Assembly: GCA_028818385.1 (NCBI GenBank)
Contig: JAPPNY010000267.1
Coordinates: forward strand, 1 to 17,313
From: Spirochaetaceae bacterium
GTDB taxonomy: Bacteria > Spirochaetota > Spirochaetia > SZUA-6 > Bin103
Direction: 5' to 3'
Length of the DNA stretch: 17,313 nucleotides
Shown: piece after piece, positions 1-8,101 of the stretch
Layout: each line of letters begins with the position of its first letter
Numbering within the stretch: position 1 is the first letter of the stretch
The notes under the pieces: model-generated
Told to the model about the DNA's origin: nothing
What the model saw: the letters and a program-made list of their open reading frames with translations, nothing else
Databases searched by the model: none
Translations under genes and position numbers: made by a program

Positions 1-1271
1 ACGCGCTCCTCCTGACTCGCTCTCCCGAAACCGGGGATTGCCGGACAGGAACTAATGTGTTCGTCAGATGATACCGGCAGCTGTATGCTCAGACGGCCGT
101 CCGCAACCCACCAAAGGTATGCCAGCAGCAAGTCACGCCATCGTGGATTACGCCAGGATCTGGCGAACGACCTTCGCAGCGTGTGCATCCTCGAATGGCT
201 GTCTATCGCAACCAGACCGTCACTTGAGAACACTATGCGTGATGACACCCGCACATGTACCGCGGGGCTCGTTCTTAGCTGGGTATTGACTGCGTAGTGC
301 CAATGGACCCCCCGCTTGGCTGAGAACCCTACGATTTGTCTTCTAACCGGCTGTCCTCCCCATCGAAAGGTGATTTGCGACTGGGGAGCAGTTTTCTTGT
401 CTCCCCACCAGTACTTCTTGCGGTTGGCTCCTTCGTAGTACTTCAGGCCTCGGTTCTTCAGGTACGTCTCCAGTGCTTGATTCCCAAGATCGGAAAACTG
501 TCTTCGTGCTTCGTGCCGTTCGATGCCTAAGTCTCTCCAACCCCCCTGCAGAAACGAATCGAGCAGGATCGCGGAATCCCCCCGGGCTTGCGCCGCTGGA
601 ACACCTACACGATCTGTGTCTAGGTTAGCGAACGTCAACACGCCACTCTTGAAACTGACGGTCGGCCATAGACCTCCCTTTTGCCGCGGCAAAACGTTCA
701 TCTCGGAGTAGCAAATATAGCGAGGAAGCGTCAGGGGCATCAACCAGTTCGACGTTAGCAGCTCGGGGACGCGCGTGACCTGCGTCTCTCCACGAGATTG
801 AACCGATCGCCACGCTGATGTCTTTTGGGTAGCGCTCCGTGGTATTCTGAATACGTCCGCTAGCGTGTCGACAAGCTCGGTAAGACCAGATGCCCAACTT
901 AGACTGAAATCTATATACTGGATATGTGCGATTCGAAATGGCGAATCGTAGGGCTTCAGTCGGAGGGGAATAACGAATCTGGGATCGTTGATGCGATTTG
1001 ACGTTTGGACACCAATCTCTATCTCGTTCCTAACACCCTGCTTCTCAAGTGCACTGGGAGTGCAGACTAACAACATTTTGGCAGCTTTCGACCGAAGCGC
1101 ATCCTCGAGCTCACGCGACCAGTCGGATCCACCGTGAAGGCTCAAAACATCCGCCCACACATCATATCCCATGGCTGCAAGCTTTGCTCCCAACCAAAGA
1201 GCAAAGGCGTTATCTTCCGGGTTTGCGTGCGATATGAAGAGGGACTGGCGGCTGTTCTCTACTTCACTCAT
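1..1271 (-). CDS. TIR-APAZ protein, SPARTA (short Argonaute) effector subunit, incomplete at left edge
   Basis: Translating the minus strand from ATG at 1271 gives 423 codons without a stop up to the window edge, so the C-terminus is missing. Residues 10-125 form a TIR domain: start FISHANPEDNAFALWL (12-27), then GYDVWADV (35-42), a BB-loop-like region LHGGSDW (45-51), and KQGVRNEIEIG (77-87), where E83 is the best candidate for the catalytic NADase glutamate. Residues about 150-423 read as an APAZ domain: SNW (174-176), HWHYAV (323-328), RIVFSSDG and LRRSFARSWRNPRWRDLLLAY (365-385), an arrangement I recall from characterised TIR-APAZ proteins. In that family TIR-APAZ pairs with a short PIWI-only Argonaute; RNA-guided recognition of invader DNA activates TIR to destroy NAD+ and kill the cell. 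A GAGG ribosome site lies 5 bases before the ATG. Base composition is low (25 G/C in 901-960) and TTA, CTA and ATA codons are common, unlike genes to the right, suggesting transfer. The Argonaute partner is not visible. TIR is near certain; APAZ is strong but judged from memory. Confidence 0.82.
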   Translation of the reverse strand, partial: MSEVENSRQSLFISHANPEDNAFALWLGAKLAAMGYDVWADVLSLHGGSDWSRELEDALRSKAAKMLLVCTPSALEKQGVRNEIEIGVQTSNRINDPRFVIPLRLKPYDSPFRIAHIQYIDFSLSWASGLTELVDTLADVFRIPRSATQKTSAWRSVQSRGETQVTRVPELLTSNWLMPLTLPRYICYSEMNVLPRQKGGLWPTVSFKSGVLTFANLDTDRVGVPAAQARGDSAILLDSFLQGGWRDLGIERHEARRQFSDLGNQALETYLKNRGLKYYEGANRKKYWWGDKKTAPQSQITFRWGGQPVRRQIVGFSAKRGVHWHYAVNTQLRTSPAVHVRVSSRIVFSSDGLVAIDSHSRMHTLRRSFARSWRNPRWRDLLLAYLWWVADGRLSIQLPVSSDEHISSCPAIPGFGRASQEER

Positions 1272-1281
1272 CGGAACCTCA

Positions 1282-1522
1282 GATCCCCCGAACACGCGTC
1301 ACTATGAGCACGCCTTGATCGGGCCGGCTTGCGCGCGCCACAGTTGTTCTCTCGACTGCGACTAGTCGGGCATCGCGACGTGGGTCGTCCGGGTGCGTTT
1401 GGAGATCGATTGCGACTTGCGGGAGACGAGCAATCTGCATCACCACGCCCGGGCACGACGCGAACGGAACCCGGACTGCATTCAGGCAAGTCGTAGCGGA
1501 ACCCTGATTGAGGAGCAGCCGC
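1282..1522. other. spacer upstream of the TIR-APAZ gene, no convincing gene
   Basis: This spacer separates the PglX-like fragment from the TIR-APAZ gene. On the minus strand it holds one small open frame, ATG at 1440 to TGA at 1279-1281 (53 codons, starting MQIARLPQVAIDLQTHPDD). It ends 7 bases before the TIR-APAZ start codon and stays open upstream into the fragment's decayed end. It resembles no protein I recognise and has no clear ribosome site, so it may be chance. I see no PIWI, MID or other Argonaute sequence here, and no convincing sigma-70 promoter for the TIR-APAZ gene. Confidence 0.4.
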
Positions 1523-2083
1523 CTACGGGCCGCCCGCCTCTTCTAGTTCCCACGTTTCCACGCAGCGGGGCTTGTACTGCATTCGTTCGAACAGACCCAT
1601 AAAGCGGTCTGAACGGATCAACTCAAAGCGCCGCTCGACCACCGTGCGGTAGTTGCTCGGCCGAAGCGCGAGCCACTCGGTAGACGTGTTTTCATGTGGC
1701 GCGAACCAGATCGTCTGCTGCTGGCCGTCCTTGATGCGCGGCGCCGGGGTCATCTCAGACGCCCGATCATTCCCCCAAGGGCTAGGGCAGCGGTTCTCGT
1801 GAGCCGCTCCCACTCTCTGAGTCACATCAGTCATCCTCGATAATCCGTACATCCGTCAGCACGCATAGTCAAGTTCCTCGTGAAGGGCGATCAGGGAGGG
1901 GATCTCCACCTTCAACCACTGGACGAGGCGGGCATCTGTAGTGGTGGAGGAGATCTGGCGACAGCCGACCCTTCCTGGGATGCCGATGGGGCACGTGTAG
2001 GAGCCGCTGCTGCCGGCTCCGGTAACACCATGAAGAAGCGCGACGTTGCCGGAGAGTTCCGAATTGCCATGCGCTTCGACGAT
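1523..2083 (-). pseudogene. PglX-like (BREX) methyltransferase C-terminal fragment, decayed
   Basis: Read right to left, one minus-strand frame is open from the stop at 2084-2086, is interrupted by TGA at 1856-1858, and ends at a stop at 1523-1525. Before the internal stop it reads DARLVQWLKVEIPSLIALHE then ELDYAC; directly after it come RMYGLS and, further on, TPAPRIKDG, HENTSTEWLALRPSNYRTVV and ERRFELI. This matches, from memory, the run in large PglX/Eco57I-type adenine methyltransferases of BREX systems: a valine-rich helix, 'ALHEELDW..Y.LYGL', then 'TEWLAMRPGNYRKVLERRLELI...RPE.KRRW'. The segment after ERRFELI (residues like GLFERMQYKPRC) has lost the usual KRRW. The N-terminal catalytic half is absent and the C-terminus is cut short. 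The full protein is about 1000 residues or more, so this is a remnant, not a gene. Family assignment is tentative; that it is non-functional is much surer. Confidence 0.5.
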
Positions 2084-2086
2084 CTA

Positions 2087-2228
2087 CCCCATAGATGCTG
2101 CCGTCGCGGCCAATGGACTTCAAGAGTTGGATCATGCGCGTAACGGCTCAATCGTCGGGCAGCCTAGTGTTCAGATAGTGGAGCGCCTCTCGTCCAGGCG
2201 TACTCCGATGAAGTGACGTCGTATCCAG
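2087..2228. other. non-coding or decayed junction between accessory and core-like DNA
   Basis: No supported gene on either strand. A minus-strand stretch at 2091-2135 (reading MIQLLKSIGRDGSIYG) could be continuous, through a frameshift near 2086, with the decayed frame to its left. Base composition rises sharply to the right of here. Confidence 0.35.
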
Positions 2229-2257
2229 TTGCTGGGTGGTCGGCCGGGGTATATGAT
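2229..2257 (+). promoter_or_regulatory. candidate sigma-70 promoter for the carboxypeptidase-acetyltransferase-kinase operon
   Basis: TTGCTG (2229-2234) and TATGAT (2252-2257) are separated by exactly 17 bases. Transcription would begin near 2264, about 65 bases before the ATG at 2329. It is the best promoter-like pair in the left third of the window and faces the operon. Prediction from sequence only. Confidence 0.4.
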
Positions 2258-2328
2258 GCCGACAGTATATCCAGCAGCCACGCGTGGCGTGCTAAGCTGC
2301 GCGACTGGCTGGAGCAGAACCCGCGCGC

Positions 2329-3996
2329 ATGATCCAGTTCGACCACTTCTACACGTACGAGGAGATCGGCGCCGTGGTGCGCGCGTTGGCCGACGCCCAC
2401 CCAGCGCTCTGCCGGGCCGGCTCCATCGGCCGCACGGCCCAGGGCCGCGACCTGCACCTGCTCACCGTCACGGAGCTCGACTCCGGCGACCCGTCCGAGC
2501 GGCCGGCCTTCCTCATCCACGGCGGCATCCACGCGCACGAGCCGGCCTCCACGCATGGCCCCCTGTACACGGCGCACCGCCTGCTGGAAGACGACGAGCG
2601 CGGCGGGCTGCTGTCGCGCGTGGTCCTCTACCTGGTCCCGCGGCTGTGCCCGGACGCCTCCGAGTTCTGCGTGGCCACCACCGCCCGCATCCGTAGCCGG
2701 ACCGACGTCCTCAACCGCGCCCCCAACACCATCTACTCCGCCGACATCGACGGCAACGGGCTGATTCTGACGATTCGCCAGGAGCACCCGGACGGCACCT
2801 ACGTCTGCGACCCGGAGGAGCCGCGGCTGCTGGTCGACCGGCGGCCCACCTCACCCGGCCCTTACTACCGCGTCTTCCCGGAAGGGATCATCAACGACTG
2901 GGACGGCAGCGACGACGTTCGCATCGGCGGCCTGCACTCCTTCTACCCCGGCGCGCCGGAGTTGCACGCCGGGCGCAGCTTCGACTTCAACCGCAACTGG
3001 CCGCACGACTGGCGGCACGAGGGCGAGCAGCAGGGCGCCGGCGACTACCCGTTCAGCGAGCCGGAGATGCGATCGCTGGCCGAGTTCATCTTCAAGCAGC
3101 CCAGACTGTGCGGGATCCTGGGCTACCACTGCGGCTCGGCGTCGGTCATCCGGCCGCCCGCGTGGGGCGCGCGCGAGGACCTGGACGCCGGCGACGACGC
3201 GCTGCTGGAGGAGCTGGCGCAGGAGGGGGCGGCGGCGATCGACAGCCCTGCCGTCGCCCTCAGCGATCCGACCGGGCCCGGCGGCCGCAGCGGCGGCAGG
3301 CGCGGTCACGCGCTCGGCTTTGCCTACCACCAGCTCGGCATCCCCGGCTTCGACGTGGAACTGGGCACGATCGTGAACGCCGCGGGCGTGTCCACCCACG
3401 AGTGGCACGAACGCTCCCGCGACCGGGACCAGATCGACGCGATGTACCGCCAACTCCTCCGCTGGTGGGACGGGGACGGACGCCGGCACCCGCTGTTCGA
3501 GCCGTGGCGCCGGTTCGATCACCCGCAGCTCGGCCCGGTCGAGCTGGGCGGCCTGCTGTTCACGGCGTTCGACAATCCGTTGGTGCCGGGGCTGCAGCGG
3601 ATGGTCGACGGCGCCTACCGCTTCACCCGCTCGTTCGCCGAGCGCCATCCGCGGGTGCGGGCCGAGGAAGTCGAGGTCGCCCCGGTGGGCGGCGACGTGT
3701 ACCGGATCCGCGCGCGCATCGCCAACCGCGGGCGGCTGCCGACCAACATCACCAACCAGGGGCTCGGGCTGCCGCGCCTGCAGCCGGTGCGGGCCAGCCT
3801 GATGCCGGCCGACGGCGTGGAGATGCTCTCGGCACGGGGCCACCTCGAACTCGGACACCTGCGCGCGCTCATCGGCAGCCGCATCGTCGAGTGGTTCATG
3901 CGCGCTCCCGCTACGGAGGCGGGCGCCGAGATCGGCGTGATCCGCGTGCTCGGCGGCACCGGCGGCGATTCGCGCGTGGTGCTGAGGTGTCCGTGA
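2329..3996 (+). CDS. M14-family zinc carboxypeptidase
   Basis: A 555-residue metallopeptidase-like protein. Zinc ligands fit the M14 pattern: HxxE at H68-E71 inside GGIHAHEP, and a third ligand H267 in LGYHCGS. FDFNRNWP (218-225) corresponds to the substrate-carboxylate-binding asparagine-arginine region of the family, and E344 in GFDVELG fits the catalytic glutamate. Such enzymes remove C-terminal residues or hydrolyse related amide bonds in peptides or peptidoglycan-derived substrates. No signal peptide is seen, so it probably acts in the cytoplasm. About 180 C-terminal residues follow the catalytic part and probably form a beta-rich accessory domain. The start is preceded by GGAG at 2311-2314, a rather long 14 bases away. 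It is the first gene of a three-gene operon and overlaps the next by 4 bases. Substrate unknown. Confidence 0.85.
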   Translation: MIQFDHFYTYEEIGAVVRALADAHPALCRAGSIGRTAQGRDLHLLTVTELDSGDPSERPAFLIHGGIHAHEPASTHGPLYTAHRLLEDDERGGLLSRVVLYLVPRLCPDASEFCVATTARIRSRTDVLNRAPNTIYSADIDGNGLILTIRQEHPDGTYVCDPEEPRLLVDRRPTSPGPYYRVFPEGIINDWDGSDDVRIGGLHSFYPGAPELHAGRSFDFNRNWPHDWRHEGEQQGAGDYPFSEPEMRSLAEFIFKQPRLCGILGYHCGSASVIRPPAWGAREDLDAGDDALLEELAQEGAAAIDSPAVALSDPTGPGGRSGGRRGHALGFAYHQLGIPGFDVELGTIVNAAGVSTHEWHERSRDRDQIDAMYRQLLRWWDGDGRRHPLFEPWRRFDHPQLGPVELGGLLFTAFDNPLVPGLQRMVDGAYRFTRSFAERHPRVRAEEVEVAPVGGDVYRIRARIANRGRLPTNITNQGLGLPRLQPVRASLMPADGVEMLSARGHLELGHLRALIGSRIVEWFMRAPATEAGAEIGVIRVLGGTGGDSRVVLRCP

Positions 3997-5219
3997 CGCC
4001 GGAGCGGCTCGACCAGGAGCGGGACGCCAAGGCCGTCATCCGCATGTGGCGGGAGGCCGGCTGGGTCGACGAGGATACGCACGAGCGTGCGCTCGACGTC
4101 GGCATGCGCCGCATGGACGGCTGGGTCGCGCGTGTCGACGGCGATGCCGAGTGCTCGGTGTTCACGAGCCCCGGCTCGATGCGCTACCAGGACGCGGACC
4201 TTGACCTGTGCGGCGTGATGGCGGTGACCACCAGCCGGGTGGCGCGCCGGCAGGGGCTGGCCGGCCGGGTCACGGCCGCGGCGTTGGCGGCGGCCGCCGG
4301 CAGCGGCGCGGCGGTCGCCGGGCTGGGCATGTTCGAGCAGGGGTTCTACAACCGGCTCGGCTTCGGCTGCATGCCCAACAACCTCGACATGAGGTTCGAC
4401 CCGGCCAAGCTGCGTGTGCCGCTCCAGGCCCGGCCTCCACGGCGGCTTTCCGTCGACCACGCCGCGGCGATGCATGCCAACCGCTGCGCCAGAATGCGCG
4501 CGCACGGTTCGGTGGTCTTCGACGACGCGGCGGCGACGGAGATGGACGTGCGCTGGGCGAAGAACGGCTTCGGGCTCGGCTACTTCGCCGGCGACCGGCT
4601 GACCCACCACCTCTACGCGGAAGCCGAGAACGAGAACGGTCCGTACTCGATCTGGTGGATGGCGTACGAGGACGGTCACCAGTTGCTGGAGTTGCTGGCG
4701 CTGCTCGCGTCACTGTCGGATCAGGTCCACCAGGTGCGGATGCCCGAGCCCGTGCACGTGCAGTTGCAGGACCTGCTGCACTGGCCGCTGCGCGGGCTGG
4801 CTGCCATGCGGAACGCCAAGCATGAGCAGCGTTTCCAGTACGTGTCGTGGCAGCAGATCCGCATCCTGGACCTGCAGCGCTGTATCGCCGCCAGCCGAAC
4901 CGGCCGGCCCGTGCGCTTCAACCTGACGCTCACCGATCCGGTCGAGCGCTGCCTGGACGGGACGACGGCGCAGGGCGCCTGGCGGGGGATCGCCGGTGAG
5001 TATCGGGTCACCCTGGATGAGGCATCCGAGGCCGCGCCGGGCCACCGTGCCGGCCTCCCGGAGCTGCGCGCCTCGGCGGGCGCCTTCTCGCGCCTCTGGG
5101 CCGGCGTGCGGCCGGCAAGCTCGCTGGCGCTGACCGACGACCTGGCGGGACCGGCGGAGCTCCTGGCCGACCTGGACCGCGCCGCCCCGCCCCAGGCGCA
5201 GTTCGACTGGCTGTTCTGA
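3993..5219 (+). CDS. Eis-like GNAT N-acetyltransferase
   Basis: The 408-residue protein begins at a GTG that overlaps the stop of the previous gene (GTGA) and has GAGG 7 bases upstream, so it is probably translationally coupled. A GTG at 3987 is an alternative. Length and layout fit the Eis family (GNAT, second GNAT-like domain, C-terminal SCP2-like domain). The acetyl-CoA pyrophosphate loop is RRQGLAGR (85-92). FYNRLGFG contains Y119, matching the tyrosine that acts as general acid in Eis. The chain ends in phenylalanine (FDWLF), as in Eis, where the terminal carboxylate acts in catalysis. Eis enzymes transfer acetyl groups to amines such as aminoglycosides or lysines; the acceptor here is unknown. 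Cytoplasmic. The pairing with a carboxypeptidase suggests modification of a peptide or amino compound, which is inference. Confidence 0.8.
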   Translation: MTPERLDQERDAKAVIRMWREAGWVDEDTHERALDVGMRRMDGWVARVDGDAECSVFTSPGSMRYQDADLDLCGVMAVTTSRVARRQGLAGRVTAAALAAAAGSGAAVAGLGMFEQGFYNRLGFGCMPNNLDMRFDPAKLRVPLQARPPRRLSVDHAAAMHANRCARMRAHGSVVFDDAAATEMDVRWAKNGFGLGYFAGDRLTHHLYAEAENENGPYSIWWMAYEDGHQLLELLALLASLSDQVHQVRMPEPVHVQLQDLLHWPLRGLAAMRNAKHEQRFQYVSWQQIRILDLQRCIAASRTGRPVRFNLTLTDPVERCLDGTTAQGAWRGIAGEYRVTLDEASEAAPGHRAGLPELRASAGAFSRLWAGVRPASSLALTDDLAGPAELLADLDRAAPPQAQFDWLF

Positions 5220-5241
5220 CCCGGTCCCGGAGCGGGACGCC

Positions 5242-6726
5242 GTGAGCCGCTACCTCGGCCTGGACCTGGGCTCCACCAGCATCACGGCGGTGGTGATCGA
5301 TACCGCGGCTCGCGCCGTGACCGCGATCAGTTCCCGCGCCAACGACGCGGAGTCGACCTCGCCCGGCGACCGGGCTCGCGGGCGGTCCGAATGGGACTTC
5401 GAGCGCATGCTCGAACTGTCCCTGCTGTGTGCCGGGGAGGCATGCGAGGGGGCGGCCGTCGAGGCGATCGGCGTCACCGGGCAGCAGAAGGGCTGCCAGG
5501 TACTGGCCGCAGACGGAACCGCGATCGGCCCGTACATCGGCTGGCAGGACCGCCGCACCGCCGAGCCCGCGGCAGGTCAGGCCGGCGTCGGGACCTGGCT
5601 CGACCTCATGGCCGAGCGCGGCGGCGCCATCGCCCCGAGCGGACAGCGCCCGCGCTTTGCTGACTCCGGTTGCCCGGTAGCGCACGGGTTCACCGTCCCG
5701 CTGCTGTTCTGGCTCCAGCAGGCCGGCGAGCTGCCGGCAGGTGCGCACGCGGGCACCGCGCCGGAGCTCCTGGTCGCCCGGCTGACGGGGACGCGGGCGG
5801 TCACCGACCCCACCGACGCCGCCGGCTGGGGAGTGTTCGACGTGATCGGCGGAGGCTGGAACGAGGATCTGGTCCGGCGGCTCGGACTGCACCCGTCGCT
5901 GCTGCCGGAGGTGGTGCGCTCCTGCCGGCCGGGCGGGCGGCTCCGGCCGGAGATGGCGGACGCGATGGGACTGCGGCGAGCCGTGCCGGTCTCCGTCGCC
6001 TCCGGTGACATGCAGTGCTCGTACGCCGGTGCGGTCGCCGACCGCGACGCCTCCGTCGCCGTCAACGTCGGCACCGCCGGTCAGTGCAGCGTCTTCGTGG
6101 GCGACCTGGAGCCGCTGCGAACGCCCGGTCAGCCGTTCGACCACGGCTGGCTGGAGCTGCGGCCCTACATCGAGCAGGGCCATCTGCTGGCCGGCCTGGG
6201 CGTGGTCGGCGGCCGCACGCTGCGGGCGTTGCGCGACTTCGTGCTCACCGTCGCCGACGCGCTGGGGCATGGCGATCGCGATCCCGAGGGCGTCTACGAC
6301 GACCTGGTTCGCTGTGCGCAAGCGGCACCGGCAGGGGCCGGAGGCGTGCTGTGGGATCCGTCGTTCACCGGCGGGCGTACCGACGCGTCGGCGCGCGCCG
6401 GCATGACCGGCCTGACTCCGCAGAACTTCACCATTGGCCACGTGGCGCGCGGGTTGCTGGAGGCGGTGGCAGGCGAGCTGCACGGCGGCTACGAGACGGC
6501 GCGACAGATGGGCGCCGGACCGCGCACGGTGCTGGTCGGCTCCGGGAACGGCCTGCGGCGCAACCCGGTGCTGCGCGCTGCGCTGGCGGAGGGTTTCGGC
6601 ATGCCGCTCACGATGGCGCCCAACGCGGAGGCCGCGGCGGTCGGCGCAGCGCTCTGTGGGGCCGTGGCCGCCGGCGAGTACCCGGACATCGCGGCAGCCT
6701 CGAGGCTGTTCCTTTCGCGCGCATAG
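5242..6726 (+). CDS. FGGY-family carbohydrate kinase (possibly sedoheptulokinase-like)
   Basis: A 494-residue sugar kinase of the hexokinase/actin fold. It opens with the phosphate-1 loop YLGLDLGSTS (4-13), continues with GVTGQQKG (77-84) and the sugar-binding region GWQDRR (100-105), and has the catalytic base candidate D256 in SGDMQCSYAGA. The second-domain nucleotide motif VNVGTAGQ and the C-terminal GSGNGLRRNP / NAEAAAVGAALCG segments are typical of the family. It would phosphorylate a sugar or polyol with ATP in the cytoplasm. GQQKG and GNGLRRNP recall sedoheptulokinase relatives, but the substrate cannot be fixed from sequence. The GTG start has GGAG 9 bases upstream, and the gene lies 22 bases after the acetyltransferase in the same operon. 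It ends 4 bases from the convergent threonine synthase gene. Confidence 0.85.
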   Translation: MSRYLGLDLGSTSITAVVIDTAARAVTAISSRANDAESTSPGDRARGRSEWDFERMLELSLLCAGEACEGAAVEAIGVTGQQKGCQVLAADGTAIGPYIGWQDRRTAEPAAGQAGVGTWLDLMAERGGAIAPSGQRPRFADSGCPVAHGFTVPLLFWLQQAGELPAGAHAGTAPELLVARLTGTRAVTDPTDAAGWGVFDVIGGGWNEDLVRRLGLHPSLLPEVVRSCRPGGRLRPEMADAMGLRRAVPVSVASGDMQCSYAGAVADRDASVAVNVGTAGQCSVFVGDLEPLRTPGQPFDHGWLELRPYIEQGHLLAGLGVVGGRTLRALRDFVLTVADALGHGDRDPEGVYDDLVRCAQAAPAGAGGVLWDPSFTGGRTDASARAGMTGLTPQNFTIGHVARGLLEAVAGELHGGYETARQMGAGPRTVLVGSGNGLRRNPVLRAALAEGFGMPLTMAPNAEAAAVGAALCGAVAAGEYPDIAAASRLFLSRA

Positions 6727-6730
6727 CGGG

Positions 6731-8074
6731 TCAGCCGCCGGCGGCGGCACGCTCCAGGATGAACGCGCGCAGCGCCGCAGGGCGTGGCTCCAGCGGCGTC
6801 GCCTGCTTGGGACGCGCCAGAAGCTCTTGCAGTGATGGCGGGATCGGCGGCTCGACGCCGGTGGCCCGGCGCACGGTCTCCGGGAACTTGCCGGCGTCGG
6901 CGGTGGCCAGCACCACCAGCGGCCTGCCGGCGTCCACGCCGCTGGATTCGCGCAGGCGCCGGGCCGCAGCGATGCCCACGGCGGTGTGCGGATCCACCAG
7001 CCGCCCGTCGCGGCGGTGCACGTCGCGCATGGTGGCCAGGGTGTCGGCGTCGCTGACCGCGCAGCCGCGCAGGTGGGCGCGCACGGCCGCATGGTCGTGG
7101 TTCCAGCGCGCCAGGATGCGCTCGAAGTTGGAGGGGTCGCCCACGTCCATGGCGTTGGACAGCGTGGCGAAGCTAGGGCGCGGACTCAGCTCGCCGGTGT
7201 CGAGGTAGCGCGGCACCACGTCGTTGCGGTTGGTGGCCGCCACGAAGCCGGCGACCGGCAGCCCCCACCACGCGGCGTACACGCCGGCGGTCAGGTTGCC
7301 GAAGTTGCCGCTGGGCACGGAGAACAGGGGCCGCCCGTGGGAGCGGAGGCGCACGCCCGCAAACAGGTAGTAGAACGCTTGCGGCAGCAGGCGGCCCAGG
7401 CTGATGGAGTTGGCCGGGCACAGCCGCGCCGTGGCCGCCAGCTCCGGATCGGCCAGCGCTGCCTTCACCAGGCGCTGACAATCGTCGAACGAGCCCGCCA
7501 CCTCCAGGGCGTGGACGTTGCCGCCCAGCGCGGTGAGCTGCTGCTCCTGCAGGCGGCTGATGCGCCCCGACGGGTAGAGCAGCACCACGTCGATGCCGCT
7601 GCGGCGCCAGAAGGCACGCGCCACGGCGCCGCCGGTGTCGCCGGAGGTCGCGACCAGCACCACGACGCGCTGTCCTCCGGGGCTGGCGCGGAGCTGGCGC
7701 GCAAGCAGCGTCGCCAGGAACGAGGCGCCGAAGTCCTTGAAGGCGCAGGTGGGGCCGTGGAAGAGCTCCAGCAGGACGACGCCGTCGTGCAGCCGGCTCA
7801 GGGCCGGGGCAAACGGGAACGCCGCTTCGGCGACATCTCGCGCCGCGGCGGCCGGCCCCGCCGGCGACGATGCCAGCTCCTCCGCGAAGAGCCGGGTGGT
7901 CATGGCGGCCGCCAACTCCCGGAACGAAGCCCGGTCCGGCAGGGCGGCAATCTCCCGCCGCAGATCCGGAACCGGATCCGGCTGATAGAGGCCGCCCCCC
8001 GGCGGCAGTCCGGACAGCAGCGAGGCGCTGAACGACAAGCGCACGCCGCGATCACGGGTGGAGCAGACCTGCAC
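6731..8074 (-). CDS. thrC: threonine synthase
   Basis: A 447-residue PLP enzyme converting O-phosphohomoserine to threonine. The PLP lysine is K113 in HGPTCAFKDFGASF, and the phosphate-binding residues lie in TSGDTGGA (143-150). PSGNFGN (255-261) and an N-terminal GLPPGGGLY segment are hallmarks of the ThrC branch, and the length is usual for the longer bacterial form. The start is GTG at 8072-8074, preceded by a strong GGAGAGG site. It lies 27 bases downstream of thrB, so the two are almost certainly one transcript. Its stop faces the kinase gene with only 4 bases between, so no separate terminator fits. Confidence 0.95.
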   Translation of the reverse strand: MQVCSTRDRGVRLSFSASLLSGLPPGGGLYQPDPVPDLRREIAALPDRASFRELAAAMTTRLFAEELASSPAGPAAAARDVAEAAFPFAPALSRLHDGVVLLELFHGPTCAFKDFGASFLATLLARQLRASPGGQRVVVLVATSGDTGGAVARAFWRRSGIDVVLLYPSGRISRLQEQQLTALGGNVHALEVAGSFDDCQRLVKAALADPELAATARLCPANSISLGRLLPQAFYYLFAGVRLRSHGRPLFSVPSGNFGNLTAGVYAAWWGLPVAGFVAATNRNDVVPRYLDTGELSPRPSFATLSNAMDVGDPSNFERILARWNHDHAAVRAHLRGCAVSDADTLATMRDVHRRDGRLVDPHTAVGIAAARRLRESSGVDAGRPLVVLATADAGKFPETVRRATGVEPPIPPSLQELLARPKQATPLEPRPAALRAFILERAAAGG

Positions 8075-8101
8075 TCCCGTCCTCTCCGATCCCCGCCTCG
8101 G

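Noticed and set aside
55..711. Several plus-strand frames of 62-80 codons
   Set aside because: All lie antisense to the continuous TIR-APAZ frame and show no recognisable protein features.
625..897. Minus-strand 90-residue frame starting MGIWSYRACR
   Set aside because: It is an alternate frame of the TIR-APAZ gene; the TIR-APAZ frame covers the whole stretch with recognisable domains.
1856..1858. In-frame TGA within the PglX-like fragment as a possible selenocysteine or recoded codon
   Set aside because: The frame lacks its N-terminal half, has lost the KRRW region and ends early, so simple decay explains the stop. No recoding hairpin was evident.
2164..2787. 207-residue minus-strand frame over the start of the carboxypeptidase gene
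   Set aside because: Antisense to clear M14 motifs; composition is typical of a high-GC shadow frame.
3108..3992. Long 5' extension of the acetyltransferase frame through the carboxypeptidase gene
   Set aside because: The extension is arginine/proline-rich, typical of an out-of-frame read of high-GC coding DNA. The GTG at 3993 with a ribosome site and GTGA overlap is the better start.
5008..7092. 694-residue minus-strand frame antisense to the FGGY kinase
   Set aside because: Low-complexity high-GC shadow frame; the opposite strand holds the kinase motifs, and thrC occupies another frame on this strand.
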